From the NCBI GenBank assembly GCA_964595575.1, contig CAZQRA010000001.1, positions 78,194 through 142,193 of the forward strand: 64,000 nucleotides of DNA, written 5' to 3'. The notes under the pieces were generated by a model. It saw only the letters and a program-made list of their open reading frames with translations, was not told the origin of the DNA and did no database searches. The position numbers were made by a program, and so were the translations under genes. Origin of the DNA: PALSA-612 sp964595575 (GTDB taxonomy: Bacteria; Actinomycetota; Thermoleophilia; Gaiellales; Gaiellaceae). Positions 1 through 8,240 of the stretch are shown piece after piece; within the stretch, counting starts at the first letter, position 1, and each line of letters starts with the position of its first letter.

Positions 1-995
1 TGGACATGAAGGGCCAGGTAGCGGCGAGCGCGGTCGCCATGGCTACGCTGGCCAGGGAAGGCTTCCGTCCCCACGGCGACCTCATCTTCGCCGCCACCGC
101 CGACGAGGAGCTGGGCGAGGGGGAGGACTTCGGCCTCTCCTGGCTCTGCCGGGAGCATCCGGAGGCCGTGCGCTGCGAGTACGCCATCAACGAGGGAGCC
201 GGAGATCGCCTGGAGATCGGCGGGCGCGTCTTCTACCTGTGCGCCACCGCCGAGAAGATGAGCTCCCCCTTCCAGCTGCGGGTGCACGGGCGAAGCGGCC
301 ACGCCTCTATGCCCGCGATCGCCGACAACGCTCTGGTCAAGGCCGCGCGGCTCGTCGAGCGGCTGGCGGCCTTTCGGCCCCAACCGACTCTGGGCCCGGA
401 GACGGAGGCGTTCCTGGCCGCGGTGGCGGGGCGGGTTCCCCCGGCAGAGGAGGCGCTGGGAGCGGCGCGGGCCGTCGACTCGGTAGCGGCCGAGGTGCTC
501 GAGCCCCTGCTGTCTCTCACCGTGGCTCCCACCATGATCGAGGCCTCCCGCAAGCGCAACGTCATCCCCGGCCTGTGCGAGGTGACGGTCGACTGCCGGC
601 TCCTGCCGGGGCAGACGCAAGAGGAGGCAGAGGCGGCGTTGCGGGCGTGGCTGGGCGAGGGGGAGTACGAGCTAGAGTGGCGGGAGGGCCAGGGAGGGAC
701 CCGCTCTCCCCTGGCCACGCCCCTGTGGGAGGCGATCGAGAGCTTCGTGGCCGAGGTGGAGCCAGGAGCCCGCACGGTGCCCATCTGCGTGGCCGGCTTC
801 ACCGACAGCCACTGGCTGCGCCAAGCCTTCGGTACGGTCGCCTACGGCTTCTTCCCGCTCAAGGCCATGAGCGCTGAGCTGGCGAGTCGCCTCATCCACT
901 CCGCCGACGAGCGGATCGCGGTGGAGGACCTCGACCTGGGCACGCGCTGCCTCGTCCACGTGGCCCGACGCATCGGCTCCCTCGAGAGCGTCTAA
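1..995 (+). CDS. M20 family metallopeptidase, 5' end cut by the window
   Basis: Zinc-dependent M20/ArgE/DapE-type amidohydrolase or peptidase, cytoplasmic. The visible part opens at the metal-binding Asp of a D-M-K-G motif (codon 3-5), followed by the catalytic Glu-Glu pair in TADEELGEGED, the acidic ligand in INEGAG, the dimerisation-lid motif GRSGHASMP and a C-terminal ligand His in LIHSADE. The N-terminal His-x-Asp ligand lies before the window. The usual length is 400-450 residues and about 330 are visible, so roughly 80 residues are missing. Substrate cannot be told; DapE, ArgE and dipeptidase are all possible. Confidence 0.9.
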   Translation, partial: DMKGQVAASAVAMATLAREGFRPHGDLIFAATADEELGEGEDFGLSWLCREHPEAVRCEYAINEGAGDRLEIGGRVFYLCATAEKMSSPFQLRVHGRSGHASMPAIADNALVKAARLVERLAAFRPQPTLGPETEAFLAAVAGRVPPAEEALGAARAVDSVAAEVLEPLLSLTVAPTMIEASRKRNVIPGLCEVTVDCRLLPGQTQEEAEAALRAWLGEGEYELEWREGQGGTRSPLATPLWEAIESFVAEVEPGARTVPICVAGFTDSHWLRQAFGTVAYGFFPLKAMSAELASRLIHSADERIAVEDLDLGTRCLVHVARRIGSLESV

Positions 996-1011
996 GGCCG
1001 GGGGGAGCGGA

Positions 1012-1017
1012 TAGCCT
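1012..1017 (+). promoter_or_regulatory. -10 hexamer TAGCCT, leaderless start of the DUF1385 gene
   Basis: TAGCCT ends 6 nt before the GTG at 1024, so transcription would begin at or next to the start codon. No clear -35 is seen. One of a recurrent set in this window. Confidence 0.45.
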
Positions 1018-1023
1018 CTGCTC

Positions 1024-1797
1024 GTGGTGGCAGGGAAGGTAACGCGTCTGGGCGGAATGGCGCTCGCCAACGGCGTGCTCGTGCACGGGCCGACGGCCTG
1101 GGCCTGCGCCGTGCGCACGGAGGCGGGAGAGATCGCCGTCGCCCGCGGCCGCAAGCGCAGGCTCGCCGTCGAGCGGCCCCTCCTGCGGGGGCCGGCACGG
1201 CTCGCCGAGGCCCTGCTCGTGCTCCCGGCGGTGAAGCGGGAGCTACCCCAGGCGCGGCTTGCCTTCGAGCGACCGGGCGTGATTGTGGCCACCCTTCTCG
1301 CTGCGCTCGCCGCCCGCCGTGCCCGGCGATCGTCCCTGGCGCCGGAAATCCGCGAGCTCCTGGTCTCCCTCGTAGGCCTCGCTCCGGCCCTGGTCGCCCT
1401 GCGAGGCGGAGAGCTCGCCGCCTACCACGGGGCAGAGCACCTCGCCATCGGCCGCTACGAGTCGGGGGCCGACGCCGGCAAGGAGCACGCACGCTGCGGC
1501 TCGCACCTGGTGGGCCCCCTCCTCGGCGCCTCGGCGCTGGCGGCCGGCCTGGCGGGCCGGGCTCCCAGGGAGGTGCGGCGATCGCTGGGCATGGTCGCCT
1601 CGCTCGCCGCCTGCGGCATCGCCGTCGAGGTGATGGCGTGGATGGAGCGCCACCCCGACCATCCCCTGGCCCGCGTGCTCGGGTGGCCCGGCTACGCCCT
1701 CCAGCGGTACCTGGCCACGGCCGACCCCAGCCCTGCCCAGGTGGCGGTGGCGGAGGCAGCTCTCCGGGCATGCGTCGAGCTGGAGACGGCAGCCTGA
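1024..1797 (+). CDS. DUF1385 family membrane protein (YqhQ-like)
   Basis: 257-residue protein of the DUF1385 family, whose function is unknown. Diagnostic motifs are the N-terminal RLGGMALANGVLVHGP, the central YHGAEHLAIGRYE and HARCGSHLVGPLL. Hydrophobic segments around residues 85-125 and 160-205 suggest membrane association. The conserved His, Glu and Cys residues look like a metal site, but this is inference. The GTG start fits the -10 box 6 nt upstream. pncB follows 19 nt downstream on the same strand and is probably co-transcribed; in other Firmicutes and Actinomycetota DUF1385 genes sit near prfA/rpmE rather than pncB. Confidence 0.85.
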   Translation: MVAGKVTRLGGMALANGVLVHGPTAWACAVRTEAGEIAVARGRKRRLAVERPLLRGPARLAEALLVLPAVKRELPQARLAFERPGVIVATLLAALAARRARRSSLAPEIRELLVSLVGLAPALVALRGGELAAYHGAEHLAIGRYESGADAGKEHARCGSHLVGPLLGASALAAGLAGRAPREVRRSLGMVASLAACGIAVEVMAWMERHPDHPLARVLGWPGYALQRYLATADPSPAQVAVAEAALRACVELETAA

Positions 1798-1816
1798 GGC
1801 CTGCAGAGGCAGGCTC

Positions 1817-3172
1817 ATGAGCCCCTACGCCCCACCCTCTCCCCAGCGGACAAGCGGCCTTCTCACCGACCTCTACCAGCTCGCCATGGGCGAGAGTTAC
1901 GTCGCCGAGGGCCTGGCGGAGGTCGAGGCGACGTTCAGCCTCTTCTGCCGCACCCTGCCTGCGGGCTGGGGGTACCTGCTCGCGGCCGGGCTCGACGACG
2001 CCCTTCGGTACCTCGAGTCGGTGACCTTCAGCGAGGACGACTTGGCGTTCCTGGAGCGCACCGGCCGGTTCAGCCCTGCCTTCCTGGAGCGGCTCCGCGG
2101 CTTCTCCTTCAGCGGGGACGTACGCGCTCTCCCCGAGGGGACCCCCGTCTTCCCCCACGAGCCTTTGCTGGAGGTCACCGCTCCCCTGGTCGAGGCCCAG
2201 ATCGTGGAGACCATGGTGCTGAACGAGATCCACCTCCAGACCCTGATCGCCAGCAAGGCAGCGCGCTGCGTGGACGCCGCCCGGGGTCGCATGCTGGTGG
2301 ACTTCTCCTTGCGCCGCACCCACGGGGGGGAGGCCGGCCTCAAGGTCGCCCGCGCCAGCTTCTTGGCCGGCTTCGATGCCACGAGCAACGTGCTGGCGGG
2401 CAAGCTCTACGGGGTCCCCATCGCCGGCACGATGGCCCACTCCTACGTGGAGGCCTTCGACGACGAGCTGGAGGCTTTCCGGGCCTTCGCTCGGGCCTAC
2501 CCCGACGGGGCCATCCTCCTCGTGGACACGTACGACACGGTGGAGGGGGTCAGGCGGGCGGCGGAGGTGGGACGCGAGCTGGCCGCTGCAGGCCATCGCC
2601 TGCGAGGGGTGCGGCTGGACTCCGGGGATCTCGCCGAGCTGTCGCTGGCCGCCCGCTCGCTGCTCGACGCCGCCGGCTTCCAGGATGCCATGGTGTTCTG
2701 CAGCGGCGGCCTGGACGAGCGGGAGATCGACCGACTGCTCGCGGCGGGAGCGCCCATCGGAGGCTTCGGCGTGGGATCCAAGCTGGGGGTATCGGCCGAT
2801 GCTCCCTTCCTTGACATGGCCTACAAGCTCGTGGAGGTGGCAGGCCGCCCCACCCTCAAGCTCTCCGCGGGCAAGGCTACCTTGCCCGGCAGAAAGCAGG
2901 TGTGGCGGGTCTCTCGGGAGGAGGGATTCGCCTACGACGTCCTCGGCTTGGAGAGCGAGCCCCGGCGTGGGGAGGGAGAGCCCCTGCTGCGGCCGGCCAT
3001 GACCGGGGGGCGGCGGGTGTGGTTCGAGTCCCTGGACGCCATCAGGGAGCGGGCGCGCGCCCAGCGGGAGAAGCTGCCCCCGGCGCTTCGGTCGGTGGAC
3101 GCAGGGCGCTACGAGGTGCGGGTGGATCCGGCTCTTGCCCGCCTCCGCGACCGCCTCGCGGAGGAGCGCTGA
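1817..3172 (+). CDS. pncB: nicotinate phosphoribosyltransferase
   Basis: Converts nicotinate, PRPP and ATP to nicotinate mononucleotide, the entry step of NAD salvage (Preiss-Handler pathway); cytoplasmic. 451 residues, normal for the family. The start LLTDLYQLAMGESY is the family signature; the phosphoribosyl-binding region includes DFSLRRTHGGEAGLK (with the regulatory His) and RGVRLDSGDL, and GVGSKLGVS is the phosphate-binding turn. It lies tail to tail with a nicotinamidase-like gene that could supply its substrate; the two stop codons abut at 3172/3173. Confidence 0.96.
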   Translation: MSPYAPPSPQRTSGLLTDLYQLAMGESYVAEGLAEVEATFSLFCRTLPAGWGYLLAAGLDDALRYLESVTFSEDDLAFLERTGRFSPAFLERLRGFSFSGDVRALPEGTPVFPHEPLLEVTAPLVEAQIVETMVLNEIHLQTLIASKAARCVDAARGRMLVDFSLRRTHGGEAGLKVARASFLAGFDATSNVLAGKLYGVPIAGTMAHSYVEAFDDELEAFRAFARAYPDGAILLVDTYDTVEGVRRAAEVGRELAAAGHRLRGVRLDSGDLAELSLAARSLLDAAGFQDAMVFCSGGLDEREIDRLLAAGAPIGGFGVGSKLGVSADAPFLDMAYKLVEVAGRPTLKLSAGKATLPGRKQVWRVSREEGFAYDVLGLESEPRRGEGEPLLRPAMTGGRRVWFESLDAIRERARAQREKLPPALRSVDAGRYEVRVDPALARLRDRLAEER

Positions 3173-4192
3173 TCAGGCGGCGACGGTAGCTGCGATGCCC
3201 GGCCACCGCTCCATGGGCTCGGTGGAGCGAACCACATGCATCCCGGCCTCCGCGAACCGGCGGAAGGCGGCGTTTGCCTCCTCCGAGTAGTCCACCACCC
3301 CGGGCACGACCACGGGGGAGGTGCAGTCCTCGAGCAGGTAGACCCTGTCGGCGAGGCCTCCCAGATCGCGGAGCAGGTCCTCGACCGTCCAAGCTACGCA
3401 GTGGCTCTTGGCCTGCCCGGCGACGATGATGACGTCGAAGGAGAGGAGCTTCTCGACCAGCTCCTGGTCGCGGCGGTCGATCTCCTCGCCGTCGGGCCCG
3501 GTGGTCACCTCCGGGCCCAGCGCCGAGTAGCGCTCGGTGAGGGGACTTGTGCCCTTCAGGCGCAGGTCGGGTCGGGTGCGACGGGCGAGGCTGTGGAAGA
3601 AGATGGCCTCCTCCGCCGCGGCCACCAGGGCGTGCCCGACGCTTCCCAGCATGGCGTGGTACGGCCACACGGTCAGGCGGTACTTCCCCCCCTGCTCGAG
3701 CGTCCGCGTGTAGTGGAGCAGGTGGCGCTGGCCAAAGCCGGGATCGATGCCGAGGGCCCGGCAGGCGGAGGGATCGACCTGGAAGCGGCCCTGCTCCACC
3801 TCGTGAGCGGAGATCACCGTGTAGGGGGCGGGGTGATCTCCTTCCTGATCGAGGAGGAAGGCGGGGTGGAAGATCTGAGCCGCGCGGTGGGTATCGAGGG
3901 TGGCGATGACCTCGCTGATCCGGTGGAGGTTGCGGTAGAGGAACTCGGCCAGCCTCCGCGTGTCCTCGGGGGCCCCGGGCACGACGAGCTCGAAGCCGGG
4001 GGTGCAGAACGTGTTCTGGCAGTCGATGAGGAAGAGGGCGACTCGGGCCTCGTCCTCGGCGGCCGGCGGGATGCGGTGGAGGCGGGCGAAGCGCTCGGCC
4101 TCGGCCGCCCGCTCCCCGTAGGGGACGGGCCAGACCTGGGCCACGCGGCTGGGGTCGAAGTGCGGCGGAACCGGGAGCTCTTCCCGTCCCAT
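3173..4192 (-). CDS. nicotinamidase/isochorismatase-like cysteine hydrolase
   Basis: Cysteine hydrolase of the isochorismatase superfamily. The catalytic Asp is in ALFLIDCQNTFCTPG (about residue 54) and the nucleophile Cys in GQAKSHCVAWTVEDL (about residue 263). At 339 residues it is much longer than a 180-220 residue PncA; the extra is a long insert between the two catalytic motifs. Its position against pncB argues that nicotinamide or a related amide is the substrate, giving nicotinate for NAD salvage, but the insert leaves room for another amide. A TAGACT box 9 nt before the ATG suggests a near-leaderless mRNA. Confidence 0.85.
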   Translation of the reverse strand: MGREELPVPPHFDPSRVAQVWPVPYGERAAEAERFARLHRIPPAAEDEARVALFLIDCQNTFCTPGFELVVPGAPEDTRRLAEFLYRNLHRISEVIATLDTHRAAQIFHPAFLLDQEGDHPAPYTVISAHEVEQGRFQVDPSACRALGIDPGFGQRHLLHYTRTLEQGGKYRLTVWPYHAMLGSVGHALVAAAEEAIFFHSLARRTRPDLRLKGTSPLTERYSALGPEVTTGPDGEEIDRRDQELVEKLLSFDVIIVAGQAKSHCVAWTVEDLLRDLGGLADRVYLLEDCTSPVVVPGVVDYSEEANAAFRRFAEAGMHVVRSTEPMERWPGIAATVAA

Positions 4193-4201
4193 CTCGGCCC
4201 G

Positions 4202-4207
4202 AGTCTA
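4202..4207 (-). promoter_or_regulatory. -10 hexamer TAGACT for the nicotinamidase-like gene
   Basis: Reads TAGACT on the minus strand, with 9 nt between it and the ATG at 4192; consistent with a leader of only a few nucleotides. Confidence 0.35.
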
Positions 4208-4254
4208 CCTCTCGCCGCCGGGGGCTCTGCTAAGGGTTCTGCCGCCCGCTGCCG

Positions 4255-5781
4255 ATGAGGCAGACGGGATCTTCCGTGGGCGACTTCCTCAACGAGATCG
4301 GGGCAGCGGCCCTGACGTGGCTTCCCCTCGTCTTCTTCGCGCTCATCGTCTACCTGCTCTGGAGGACGGTCCAGCTCATGCCCAGGGTGCGACCGGCGCA
4401 GGTCCAGAGCCGGTCGACCTCCTCGGTCACCTGGGACGACGTGGCGGGCCTGGAGGAGGTGAAGGCCGAGCTCCAGGAGGTGGTGGACTTCCTCCGCGAC
4501 CCCAAGCGGTTTCAGCGGCTGGGGGCCCGCGTGCCCAAGGGCATCCTGCTCTACGGGCCGCCGGGAACAGGCAAGACCCTCCTCGCCAAGGCAGTCGCCC
4601 ACGAGTCGGGGGCGGCCTTCTACTCCCAGAGCGCCTCCGCCTTCGTGGAGATGTTCGCGGGGCTGGGCGCGGCCCGCATCCGCAAGCTCTTTGCCGAGGC
4701 CCGCAAGCACGCCCCTGCCATCGTCTTCATCGACGAGCTGGACGCGGTGGGCGCCGCCCGCACCGGCCACGGCTTCAACCGCGAGCAGGACCAGACCTTG
4801 AACCAGCTGCTGGTGGAGCTGGACGGGTTCGGCTCGGATGCCCACGTGGTGGTCATGGGAGCCTCCAACCGCATCCAGGATCTCGATCCCGCCCTCCTCC
4901 GCCCAGGCCGCTTCGACCGGCAGGTGCTCGTGCCCCCGCCCGACCTAGCCGGTCGAGAGGCGATCCTGCGCGTGCACATGCGGGGAAAGCCGCTCGCCCC
5001 CGAGGTGGATCTGGCCCGCATCGCCCGGCAGACATCGGGCCTCACCGGGGCCGACCTCGCCAACATCGCCAACGAGGCGGCCATCTTCGCCGGCCGCAAG
5101 CACCTCGATCGCATCGGGCCGGAGGAGCTCGAGGCGGCGATGGAGCGGGTGGTGGCGGGGCTGCAACAGCGGCGGGTGGTGTCCGAGAAGGAGAAGCGCA
5201 TCCTCGCCTACCACGAGGCCGGGCACGCCCTCATGTCCCACCTGATGGGTGAGGTGCTGCCGGTGCACAAGGTGACGATCGTGTCCCGGGGCCAGGCCCT
5301 CGGCTACACCCTCAACCTCCCCGCGGAGGACCGCTACCTCCACACCAAAGAAGAGCTGGTCGACATGATGAAGGTGTTCCTCGCTGGGAGAGCCGCCGAG
5401 CAGGTCGTGTTCGGCCGGGTCACGAATGGGGCTGCCAACGACCTGGAGCGAGCCACGGCGCTGGCTCGCGCGATGGTGTTCGAGTACGGCATGTCGGAGG
5501 TAGCCGCCTCGCGGACGATGCGGGCGGACAACTACGCCCTGTCCGAGGAGACCAAGCGCCTGCGGGACGCGGAGCAGGCCCGGCTCACCGACCATGCCTA
5601 CGAGGAGGCGATCAGGCTGCTCGTCAAGCACCGCTCCGCCCTCGACCGAGTGGCGGTGGCCCTGCTCGAGAAGGAGACCCTGGTGCGGGAGGAGCTGGAC
5701 GAGCTCCTCGCCGGCGTTCCCCGGGAGTCCCGGGCCTCGGAGACGGTGGGCATGGTGCGGGCCCTTCCCGTACCCGACTGA
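4255..5781 (+). CDS. compact FtsH-like ATP-dependent zinc metalloprotease
   Basis: AAA+ membrane protease that unfolds and degrades membrane and short-lived cytosolic proteins. In order: one predicted membrane helix (about residues 19-37), AAA domain with Walker A GPPGTGKT (about 103), Walker B IVFIDELDAVGAA, second region of homology LDPALLRPGRFDRQV, and the M41 protease domain with zinc site HEAGH (about residue 322) and third ligand Asp in GAANDLERAT. At 508 residues it is shorter than canonical FtsH (about 610-650). It lacks the first membrane helix and the extracytoplasmic domain. Possibly a second FtsH paralogue rather than the main one. Confidence 0.9.
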   Translation: MRQTGSSVGDFLNEIGAAALTWLPLVFFALIVYLLWRTVQLMPRVRPAQVQSRSTSSVTWDDVAGLEEVKAELQEVVDFLRDPKRFQRLGARVPKGILLYGPPGTGKTLLAKAVAHESGAAFYSQSASAFVEMFAGLGAARIRKLFAEARKHAPAIVFIDELDAVGAARTGHGFNREQDQTLNQLLVELDGFGSDAHVVVMGASNRIQDLDPALLRPGRFDRQVLVPPPDLAGREAILRVHMRGKPLAPEVDLARIARQTSGLTGADLANIANEAAIFAGRKHLDRIGPEELEAAMERVVAGLQQRRVVSEKEKRILAYHEAGHALMSHLMGEVLPVHKVTIVSRGQALGYTLNLPAEDRYLHTKEELVDMMKVFLAGRAAEQVVFGRVTNGAANDLERATALARAMVFEYGMSEVAASRTMRADNYALSEETKRLRDAEQARLTDHAYEEAIRLLVKHRSALDRVAVALLEKETLVREELDELLAGVPRESRASETVGMVRALPVPD

Positions 5782-5798
5782 GCCCTGCTGGGCCCGGG

Positions 5799-5804
5799 TA
5801 GCAT
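5799..5804 (+). promoter_or_regulatory. -10 hexamer TAGCAT, leaderless start of the epimerase gene
   Basis: Ends 6 nt before the ATG at 5811, immediately after the ftsH-like gene, so the epimerase can be transcribed on its own. Confidence 0.45.
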
Positions 5805-5810
5805 CCGGGC

Positions 5811-6221
5811 ATGGCTGTGGAGGGGATTCACCACCTGGGGGTAGCAGTCGTCGACCTCGACCAGGCGGTGGCTACCTACCGGAAGCTCTTGGGCGCCTCC
5901 CTCGAGCGACGGGAGTCGCTGCCCGAGCAAGGGGTCGAGGCTGCTCTGCTCCGCGTAGGGGGAAGCCGGGTGGAGCTCTTGGCAGCCGCCGGCCCGGACA
6001 CGCCGGTGGGCAAGTTCCTCTCCTCCCGCGGCCCGGGCATGCACCACGTCGCCTACCAGGTCGACGACCTCGGCGCCGCCCTGGCGTCGCTCCGCTCGGC
6101 GGGGGTCGAGCTTGTCGACGAGGAGCCCCGGCGGGGTCTATGCGGGCTCCAGGTGGCGTTCCTCCATCCCCGTGCCCTGCACGGGGTCCTCTGCGAGCTG
6201 GTGGCCGATGATGGCGACTGA
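5811..6221 (+). CDS. mce: methylmalonyl-CoA epimerase
   Basis: Interconverts (S)- and (R)-methylmalonyl-CoA, linking propionyl-CoA breakdown to succinyl-CoA. A 136-residue vicinal-oxygen-chelate (glyoxalase) fold of normal family length. It opens GIHHLGVAVVDLDQAV, with the metal-ligand His, continues with GGSRVELLA (Glu ligand region) and GPGMHHVAYQVDDL (second His), and ends LHGVLCELV. The methylmalonyl-CoA mutase and propionyl-CoA carboxylase are not in the window. The stop codon overlaps the start of the next small gene. Confidence 0.92.
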   Translation: MAVEGIHHLGVAVVDLDQAVATYRKLLGASLERRESLPEQGVEAALLRVGGSRVELLAAAGPDTPVGKFLSSRGPGMHHVAYQVDDLGAALASLRSAGVELVDEEPRRGLCGLQVAFLHPRALHGVLCELVADDGD

Positions 6222-6438
6222 CGAGCGGGTGCGCATCGAGATCGGCTTCCAGGGCGGGGAGGTGCTGGCGGCGAGGGTGCCGGTCGCTCAGGCCGACGCC
6301 CTGGAGGAGCGTTTGCGGGGGCGGGAGGACGCGGTGTGCGAGCTCGAGGCTGACGACGGGCGGTTCTTGGTCGTGCTGTCGCGGGTGCTGTACGTGAAGC
6401 GGCACGCTCGCGAGGCGCGGGTCGGCTTCACCCCCTAG
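6208..6438 (+). CDS. small DUF3107-like protein
   Basis: A 76-residue acidic protein with no membrane segment, starting at ATG 6208 or 6211 inside the 3' end of mce (about 14 nt overlap) and sharing its last base with the next GTG start. The pattern RVRIEIGFQGGEVL, ADDGRFLVVLSRVLYVKR and terminal RVGF resembles the DUF3107 family of small Actinomycetota proteins. No biochemical role is known. The tight overlaps on both sides argue it is genuine and translationally coupled. Confidence 0.65.
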   Translation: MMATDERVRIEIGFQGGEVLAARVPVAQADALEERLRGREDAVCELEADDGRFLVVLSRVLYVKRHAREARVGFTP

Positions 6439-7361
6439 TGCCTGTCGAGGTCGGGATCGTCGGTCTTCCCAAGGCAGGGAAGACGACGCTGTTCAACGCC
6501 CTCACCCGAGCGGGGGTTCCCCTGTACGAGGCCAAGGCCCACGTGGGCATGGCCCCGATCCCGGACGAGCGGCTCCTCCAGGTGGCCGCGGTGGAGGGTT
6601 CAGCCAAGGTCACCTCCGCTCGCATCCGCCTCCAGGACCTCCCCGGCGCGGGAGCGGCGGTGCTCGGTCACCTGCGGCAGGTCGATGTGCTCCTGGCGGT
6701 GGTCGACGGCTTCTCTCCCGGAGCCGACCCCGCGCGCGACCTGGAGACGCTGCGGCTGGAGCTCCTGGTGGCCGACCGCGATCACGTGGAGAAGCGGCTG
6801 GAGCGGGTGCGGACGCAGGCCAAGTCGGGGGATCCCGCCCTCCGCCGCCAGGTGGCCGAGCTCGAGGCCCTCCTCGCTCACGTGGAGGCAGGAGGCGACG
6901 TGGCCTCCTACCCAAGACCGGTGCCGCCCGAGCTCGAGCCCTTGACCACGAAGCCCCTGGTGGTGGTCGTGAACGGGCCCCAGGGCATCGACCTCGCCCT
7001 CGAGGCGGAGCTCCTCGAGCTCGAGCCGGAGGAGGCGGCCGAGCTGCGGGAGGGGCCGTCGGCCCTCGACGAGGTGACGCGACGGCTGACCGACGCTCTC
7101 TGCCTCATCTCCTTCTTCACCGCCAACGAGCAGGAGGCCAGGGCCTGGACGATTCGCCAGGGGGAGACCGCCCTCCAGGCAGCCGGGCAGATCCACTCCG
7201 ACATGGCCCGCGGGTTCGTTCGCTGCGAGGTGATCAGCTGGTCGGACTTGGTCGCCTGCGGGTCGCGGGCGGAGGCGGCCCGCCGCGGTCTCCTGCGCTT
7301 GGAGGGGCGGGACTACGTCGTCCGCGACGGGGACGTCCTGCACATCCGGTTCGCCGTCTAG
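6438..7361 (+). CDS. YchF/Obg-type GTP/ATP-binding protein, shortened
   Basis: TRAFAC P-loop NTPase of the YchF (OLA1) type, which bind ribosomes and hydrolyse ATP. P-loop GLPKAGKTTLF is at residues 8-18 and the G3-like motif DLPGAGAA near 67. A long coiled-coil-rich insert (about 100-160) follows, then the C-terminal TGS-like domain (ISFFTANEQEARAW, GRDYVVRDGDVLHIRF). It has 307 residues against about 363 for typical YchF. The G4 position reads VVVVNGPQG where YchF usually has N-x-x-E, so nucleotide specificity may differ. GTG start overlaps the preceding stop (TAGTG). Confidence 0.88.
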   Translation: MPVEVGIVGLPKAGKTTLFNALTRAGVPLYEAKAHVGMAPIPDERLLQVAAVEGSAKVTSARIRLQDLPGAGAAVLGHLRQVDVLLAVVDGFSPGADPARDLETLRLELLVADRDHVEKRLERVRTQAKSGDPALRRQVAELEALLAHVEAGGDVASYPRPVPPELEPLTTKPLVVVVNGPQGIDLALEAELLELEPEEAAELREGPSALDEVTRRLTDALCLISFFTANEQEARAWTIRQGETALQAAGQIHSDMARGFVRCEVISWSDLVACGSRAEAARRGLLRLEGRDYVVRDGDVLHIRFAV

Positions 7362-7391
7362 AGAGCAGGGGGCGGGTACGGTAGGGGTCCC

Positions 7392-8240
7392 TCAGCCGGG
7401 ACTCGAGCTCGAGCGGAAGTGGTCCCATCCGGCCAGGTCGACAGGGCTCCCGCCGGCGAGGACGAGGACGCCCTCTCCCTCCTCGCAGCGTCCGATCACG
7501 GGGAATCCGGCTGGGTCGGCGACCGCGGCCAGAAGCTCGTAGTCCTCGCCGAAGCCGAGGTCCTCGATCCCTGCCCCCTCGGCCAGGGGCACCCGCTCGA
7601 GCTCGATCACCACTCGGCAGCCTGACCGCCGAGCGATGTGCCCCGCGTCCTGGGCGATCCCGTCCGAGATGTCGAGCATGGCGTGGGCGTGGGTCGCCAG
7701 GCGTCTCCCTTCGGCCAGGCGTACAGGGGGACGGTGGTAGCGGCCGCGGCGGAAGGCGGCGCCGGCTGCCCCCAGGGGGCCGGTGACGACGAGGAGATCG
7801 CCTGGGCGGGCGCCTCCTCGCCCCGGCACCCGGGCCGATCGCCCGATGGCGGTCACGGACAGGTAGACGCGGTGCGAGCGGGTGGTGTCGCCGCCGATCA
7901 CCTCCACCCCTGCCTCGCGCATCCCTTGGTAGAGCGCGATGACCTGGTCGAGCTCGGTCTCCGCGGGAAGACCGAGGCTGACGACCAGGCCTTCGGGCGC
8001 CGCCCCGCAGGCGGCGAGGTCGCTGAGGTTGACCGCCGCGGCCCGGAAGCCGAGCTCCCGCCAGGAGATCCAGTCGAGCCGGAAGTGAATCCCCTCGACC
8101 AGGGCGTCCTGGGTCACGACGATGCCGCAATCGAGCTCGGCGGCGTCGTTCTCGATGCCCCGGGCCAGCCCCCTCCGCTCCAGCTCGGCGAGGAGGCCGA
8201 GCTCGCCCAGGTCAGCCAACCTGGCAGAGGTGGAAGACAT
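7392..8240 (-). CDS. thiL: thiamine-monophosphate kinase
   Basis: Phosphorylates thiamine monophosphate to thiamine diphosphate, the last step of coenzyme B1 synthesis. 282 residues, PurM-like fold: IENDAAEL and VVTQDALVEGIHFRLDW (metal-binding acidic residues), NLSDLAACGAAP, GGDTTRS, and the C-terminal LDISDGIAQDAGHIA and FGEDYELLAAV. Its start lies 29 nt inside thiD, so the two are translated from one message. The E1 enzyme of the 2-oxoacid dehydrogenase in this window needs the product. Confidence 0.95.
   Translation of the reverse strand: MSSTSARLADLGELGLLAELERRGLARGIENDAAELDCGIVVTQDALVEGIHFRLDWISWRELGFRAAAVNLSDLAACGAAPEGLVVSLGLPAETELDQVIALYQGMREAGVEVIGGDTTRSHRVYLSVTAIGRSARVPGRGGARPGDLLVVTGPLGAAGAAFRRGRYHRPPVRLAEGRRLATHAHAMLDISDGIAQDAGHIARRSGCRVVIELERVPLAEGAGIEDLGFGEDYELLAAVADPAGFPVIGRCEEGEGVLVLAGGSPVDLAGWDHFRSSSSPG

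Noticed and set aside
992..2596. 534-codon open frame on the minus strand, opposite DUF1385 and pncB
   Set aside because: High-GC antisense shadow: composition dominated by Arg, Pro, Gly and Ala, no family motif, and it lies opposite two well-supported genes. Many similar long antisense frames were dropped for the same reason.
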